NCBI GenBank assembly: GCA_036570145.1
Contig: DATCPJ010000237.1
Span: 1 to 9,695, forward strand
DNA from: UBA6019 sp036570145
GTDB lineage: Bacteria; Chloroflexota; Dormibacteria; Dormibacterales; Dormibacteraceae
Direction of reading: 5' to 3'
Length of the DNA stretch: 9,695 nt
Shown here: in pieces, positions 6,977 through 9,695 of the stretch
Layout of the letters: each line of letters starts with the position of its first letter
Position numbering within the stretch: the first letter of the stretch is position 1
The notes under the pieces: generated by a model
Database searches by the model: none
The model's input: the letters and a program-made list of their open reading frames with translations, nothing else
Told to the model about the DNA's origin: nothing
Position numbers and translations under genes: made by a program

Positions 6977-8032
6977 ATGGCATCAGTCACCTACGACCAC
7001 GTTGTGAAGCGCTACACGGCCGACCTCACGGTCGTGAAGGACTTCAACGTGGAGATCAAGGACAAGGAGTTCATGGTCCTGGTCGGCCCCTCCGGCTGCG
7101 GCAAGTCGACAGCGCTGCGCATGCTCGCCGGCCTGGAGACGATCACCGAGGGACAGATCCGGATCGGCGACCGGGTCGTCAACAACGTGGCGGCGAAGGA
7201 CCGCGACATCGCCATGGTCTTCCAGTCCTACGCGCTCTACCCGCACATGAGCGTCTACGACAACATGGCGTTCCCGCTCCAGATGAAGAAGCTGCCGAAG
7301 GCCGAGATCGAGAAGCGGGTCAACAACGCGTCCCGGATCCTGGGACTCGACAACTTCCTCCAGCGCAAGCCACGCGCCCTCTCAGGCGGCCAGCGCCAGC
7401 GCGTCGCGCTGGGCCGGGCGATCGTCCGCGATCCCCAGGTGTTCCTCCTCGACGAACCGCTCTCGAACCTCGACGCCAAGCTCCGCGGGCAGACCCGGAT
7501 CGAGCTCCAGAAGCTGCACAACGACCTCGAGACGACCTTCATCTACGTCACCCACGACCAGGTCGAGGCGATGACGATGGGCGACCGGATCGCGATCATG
7601 AACGCGGGCATCCTGCAGCAGGTGGGAACCCCGGACGACATCTACGACCACCCCGCCAACCTCTTCGTTGCGGGCTTCATCGGGACGCCGACGATGAGCT
7701 TCGTGCCGGTGACGCTGCAGAACGGCACCGCCAAGGCTTCCGGCTTCGAGGTCAAGCTCCCCAAGCACGTCGAGTCCGCGAAGGGCACCCTCGGCTTCCG
7801 CCCCGAAGCGGTCACCGACAAACCATCCGAGGTGGCCACCCTTGACATGAAGGTCGACGTCGTCGAGCGGCTCGGCTCCGACCAGTTCCTCTACGGCCAG
7901 GTCGGTTCCGACACGATCACCGCCAGGGTTGACCCACGGCTCAAGGTGGAGGTCGGCGACCAGGTCAAGCTCGGCCTCGACACCCGCTCGCTTCACCTCT
8001 TCGACGCGGAGACAGAGCTGGCACTTCTGTAA
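6977..8032 (+). CDS. Sugar ABC transporter ATP-binding protein (MalK/UgpC/AglK type)
   Basis: This is the ATPase that powers the importer, 351 residues, cytoplasmic and acting as a dimer on the permeases. All catalytic motifs are intact: Walker A GPSGCGKST at 37-45, Q-loop Q83 in FQSYALYPH, signature LSGGQRQR at 135-142, Walker B VFLLDE ending at E160, D-loop SNLD at 163-166 and switch H193 in VTHDQ. Residues from about 240 onward form the OB-fold regulatory extension typical of the MalK group, with GFRPEAV recognisable near the middle. The gene starts 7 bases after permease 2. AAGGGG (6961-6966) lies 10 bases upstream, the same arrangement as for the binding protein. Its presence in the operon means this importer need not borrow a shared ATPase. 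UgpC, MalK, MsmK and AglK cannot be told apart from sequence alone. Confidence 0.96.
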   Translation: MASVTYDHVVKRYTADLTVVKDFNVEIKDKEFMVLVGPSGCGKSTALRMLAGLETITEGQIRIGDRVVNNVAAKDRDIAMVFQSYALYPHMSVYDNMAFPLQMKKLPKAEIEKRVNNASRILGLDNFLQRKPRALSGGQRQRVALGRAIVRDPQVFLLDEPLSNLDAKLRGQTRIELQKLHNDLETTFIYVTHDQVEAMTMGDRIAIMNAGILQQVGTPDDIYDHPANLFVAGFIGTPTMSFVPVTLQNGTAKASGFEVKLPKHVESAKGTLGFRPEAVTDKPSEVATLDMKVDVVERLGSDQFLYGQVGSDTITARVDPRLKVEVGDQVKLGLDTRSLHLFDAETELALL

Positions 8033-8050
8033 CAGAGTGCTGGATGCGCA

Positions 8051-8965
8051 GTGGACGAGACCCTGCGCGCCCGGGAGGATTTCGATGCCGCGCGGTTCCG
8101 GGCCTTCCGCAGGGCCGTGCTGGCGACGCTGACCCGGCGCGCTCGCGGGCTCGCCTCGATGGACGCGGCGCTCGAGGCGGCGGGCTCCGAGGGCCGCTCC
8201 TTCGCGGGGGTCCAGGAGATCCCCCTCGACAGGGTGGTCGGCTCGGCAGCACCCCCGGCCAAGGCTGGCGACTTCGACCCGGGCTTCCTGCCCATCGATC
8301 GCCGGTTGCGGGATCGCTGGACGCGCATCTATCGAGCGATGGTGGAGGGTGAGGAGCTGCCGCCGATCGACGTCTACAAGGTGGGCGACAACTACTACGT
8401 CATCGATGGCCATCACCGGGTGTCGGTGGCCCGCAGCCTGGGCCGCGACGTGATCAACGCGCGCGTCATCGAGGTCAGCACCACGGCGCCGCTCGGCCCC
8501 GACATCGACGCGGCCGCGCTGCTGCGGGCCGCCGAGTACCGCCAATTCCTGGAGACGACGCGGATCCACGAGTTTCGCCCTGAGGCACGGATCGAGGTCA
8601 GTCGGCTGGGCCGCTATGACGAGATCCTCAAGCACATCCTCGGTCGTCGCCATTTCGTGGCCCTCGAGAGTGACCGCAAGTTATCGATGCCCGAGGCCGC
8701 GGTCAGCTGGTACGACAACGTCTACGTTCCGGTCGCCGAGGTGATCCGCAAGCACCACGTCCTCGATCACTTCCCGGGTTGGACGGAGGCGGACCTCTAC
8801 GTCGAGATCACGCGGAGATGGCTGGAGCTGAGCGAGGCCGGGCAACCTTCCGGTCCCGACAACGCAGTTCAATCTCTGCTCGCGGAAGACGCCAAGAATT
8901 GGTGGCAGCGAAGGCGCCTGCTCCGGCTCCAGGAGCGAAGACGTTCACTCCGGACGCACGAATGA
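8051..8965 (+). CDS. ParB-like nuclease-domain protein of unknown function
   Basis: This 304-residue protein has a ParB/sulfiredoxin-like core. Residues 54-64 (VQEIPLDRVVG) start the domain, LPPIDVYKVG (103-112) leads into it, and YVIDGHHRVSVARSLG (116-131) is the hallmark nucleotide-binding loop, with D119-G-H-H-R123. In ParB-type proteins this loop binds and hydrolyses CTP; in sulfiredoxin it binds ATP. Neither activity is shown here. There is no ParB helix-turn-helix; instead the second half has an F241-P-G-W-T-E-A-D-L-Y250 block seen in a ParB-like family of Chloroflexota and relatives (recalled, not searched), and a very basic C-terminus from about 285 (QRRRLLRLQERRR). The GTG start at 8051 is chosen because the first 36 residues, with an Arg-rich helix, resemble the N-terminus of that family; the Shine-Dalgarno is weak and an ATG at 8159 is the fallback. 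It lies 18 bases after the ATPase gene and overlaps the kinase gene by ATGA. Confidence 0.82.
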   Translation: MDETLRAREDFDAARFRAFRRAVLATLTRRARGLASMDAALEAAGSEGRSFAGVQEIPLDRVVGSAAPPAKAGDFDPGFLPIDRRLRDRWTRIYRAMVEGEELPPIDVYKVGDNYYVIDGHHRVSVARSLGRDVINARVIEVSTTAPLGPDIDAAALLRAAEYRQFLETTRIHEFRPEARIEVSRLGRYDEILKHILGRRHFVALESDRKLSMPEAAVSWYDNVYVPVAEVIRKHHVLDHFPGWTEADLYVEITRRWLELSEAGQPSGPDNAVQSLLAEDAKNWWQRRRLLRLQERRRSLRTHE

Positions 8966-9558
8966 TCTGGCTCATCTTCGGACCGCCGGGCAGCGGCAAG
9001 GGGACACAGGCGCGGTTCATCAGCTCTGAGTTCGGTCTGACCCACCTGTCGACCGGTGAGGTCCTCCGCGCGGAGGCGGCCGAGGGATCCGAGGAGGGCC
9101 GCCAGGTCGCCCTTCTGATGAAGGCCGGTCAGCTGGTGCCCGACCCGGTGATGGTCCGGATCGTGAGCGAGCGACTGCGCCGATTTCCCGATGAGGACGT
9201 GCTGCTGGACGGCTTTCCCCGCACCGTCGACCAGGCCCGTGCGCTCGATGCGCTGCTGGCGGGCGAGGGCCGCAAGGTCGACATGGTCGTCGCGCTCACC
9301 GCGCCCGAGGATGTCCTGATCGAACGCCTCCTCCAGCGTGCCCAGGTCGAGAGCCGGGCTGACGACACCCGGGACGCGATCGAGGAGCGGATGCACGAAT
9401 ACCACCAGCGCACCGAGCCGGTGCTGGCGTCCTATCGGGCGGCCGGCGTGCCGGTGGCCGAGGTCGACGGTGTGGGCGACCCGGGTAAGGTCTTCGGCCG
9501 GATCCGCGAGGCGGTGCGGCCGGTGGCGGGACCGGACCGCGGTCCCGTGACGCACTAG
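8962..9558 (+). CDS. adk: Adenylate kinase, short-LID type
   Basis: The gene encodes 198 residues. Adenylate kinase converts ATP and AMP to two ADP in the cytoplasm. The P-loop is G7-P-P-G-S-G-K-G-T15, the AMP site includes T31-G32 and R36, LVPDPVM spans 58-64, the DGFPR motif is at 83-87 and Q91 follows. LID arginines R122, R126 and R132 and the acidic pair D134-D135 are present. The LID is the short form without the four-Cys zinc insert, as in mycobacterial enzymes. Glu33 replaces the usual Asp of the STGD motif. The ATG at 8962 is chosen because the P-loop must start near residue 7 and because it overlaps the preceding stop as ATGA; the frame is open to 8779 but that stretch belongs to the ParB-like gene. 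No close Shine-Dalgarno is seen, so translation is probably coupled. adk usually sits beside secY, so this may be a paralogue or a related nucleoside monophosphate kinase. Confidence 0.88.
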   Translation: MIWLIFGPPGSGKGTQARFISSEFGLTHLSTGEVLRAEAAEGSEEGRQVALLMKAGQLVPDPVMVRIVSERLRRFPDEDVLLDGFPRTVDQARALDALLAGEGRKVDMVVALTAPEDVLIERLLQRAQVESRADDTRDAIEERMHEYHQRTEPVLASYRAAGVPVAEVDGVGDPGKVFGRIREAVRPVAGPDRGPVTH

Positions 9559-9620
9559 TGTCCTGGAACCGAGGTTCGTTGCAAAATCGCCGCCAGGGGC
9601 GTCGAGATCAAGGAAGCGCA

Positions 9621-9691
9621 CGAGCAACGGAGCGCGCGGGCCTTAGGGCCCGTAAGCGAGTAGCGGAGAAGCTGACGCCGAGATCGGCGTC
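9621..9691. repeat. Two hairpins and an imperfect direct repeat downstream of the operon
   Basis: Hairpin one pairs CGGGCC (9637-9642) with GGCCCG (9647-9652) around TTAG. It is flanked by a 13-base imperfect direct repeat, CGAGCAACGGAGC (9621-9633) and CGAGTAGCGGAGA (9657-9669), matching at 10 of 13 positions. Hairpin two pairs GACGCCGA (9674-9681) with TCGGCGTC (9684-9691) around two bases, so the real loop would be wider. Neither hairpin is followed by a T-run within the window. The region could end the operon transcript or belong to a dispersed repeat or structured RNA cut by the window edge. No start codon with coding support was found in 9559-9695. Confidence 0.4.
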
Positions 9692-9695
9692 CCTG

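Noticed and set aside
7382..8653. Minus-strand open frame of 423 residues
   Set aside because: Covers the antisense of the ATPase and ParB-like genes, both of which carry intact family motifs.
8779..8961. Upstream extension of the adenylate kinase frame
   Set aside because: It overlaps the ParB-like gene in another frame and would add 61 residues before a P-loop that should lie at the very N-terminus.
9528..9546. Inverted repeat GGGACC-N7-GGTCCC at the end of the adenylate kinase gene, considered as terminator
   Set aside because: It lies within the coding sequence before the stop, competes with a second overlapping palindrome and has no T-run.
8869..9627. Minus-strand open frame of 252 residues running past the adenylate kinase gene
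   Set aside because: Antisense to the kinase, no family motif, no ribosome binding site seen.

Overview
The window comes from a high-GC bacterium. Its genes are tightly packed, and strong third-position GC bias produces many long shadow reading frames. Three things suggest a free-living, soil or environmental carbohydrate user of the Chloroflexota / Dormibacterota / Actinomycetota part of the tree: the lipoprotein-anchored sugar-binding protein, the ParB-like protein with a C-terminal FPGWTEADLY block, and the short-LID adenylate kinase. The phylum is an inference and cannot be fixed from this window. No rRNA, tRNA, transposase, phage gene or CRISPR array is visible.

Layout. Positions 1-102 are non-coding and hold two related GC-rich inverted repeats. 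Positions 103-3576 (minus strand) encode one very large protein: three to four GAF-type sensor modules in tandem, then a complete NAD(P)-dependent oxidoreductase domain of the Gfo/Idh/MocA type, with no kinase, cyclase or DNA-binding output domain. Positions 3577-3741 are a divergent intergenic region with a perfect 6-5-6 palindrome and a second inverted repeat touching a ribosome binding site. From 3742 to 9558 (plus strand) six genes run with gaps of 19 bases or less, or with 4-base ATGA overlaps: a sugar-binding lipoprotein, two CUT1-type permeases, a MalK/UgpC-type ATPase, a ParB-like protein of unknown role and an adenylate kinase. Positions 9559-9695 are non-coding, with two hairpins and an imperfect direct repeat.

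How the parts may work together. The first four plus-strand genes form a complete sugar ABC importer. The binding protein and the first permease (with its extra N-terminal membrane helix) resemble the AglE/AglF alpha-glucoside type, so a di- or oligosaccharide substrate is plausible but unproven. The divergent GAF-oxidoreductase shares the control region and could sense a ligand and act on a sugar or sugar phosphate. Its active site combines Gfo/Idh features with a D-H-Y-x-x-K signature that is otherwise typical of glucose-6-phosphate dehydrogenase. The ParB-like gene and the adenylate kinase, joined by a start-stop overlap, are unusual tail genes for a sugar-import operon. The fused sensor-dehydrogenase is the most novel object here.
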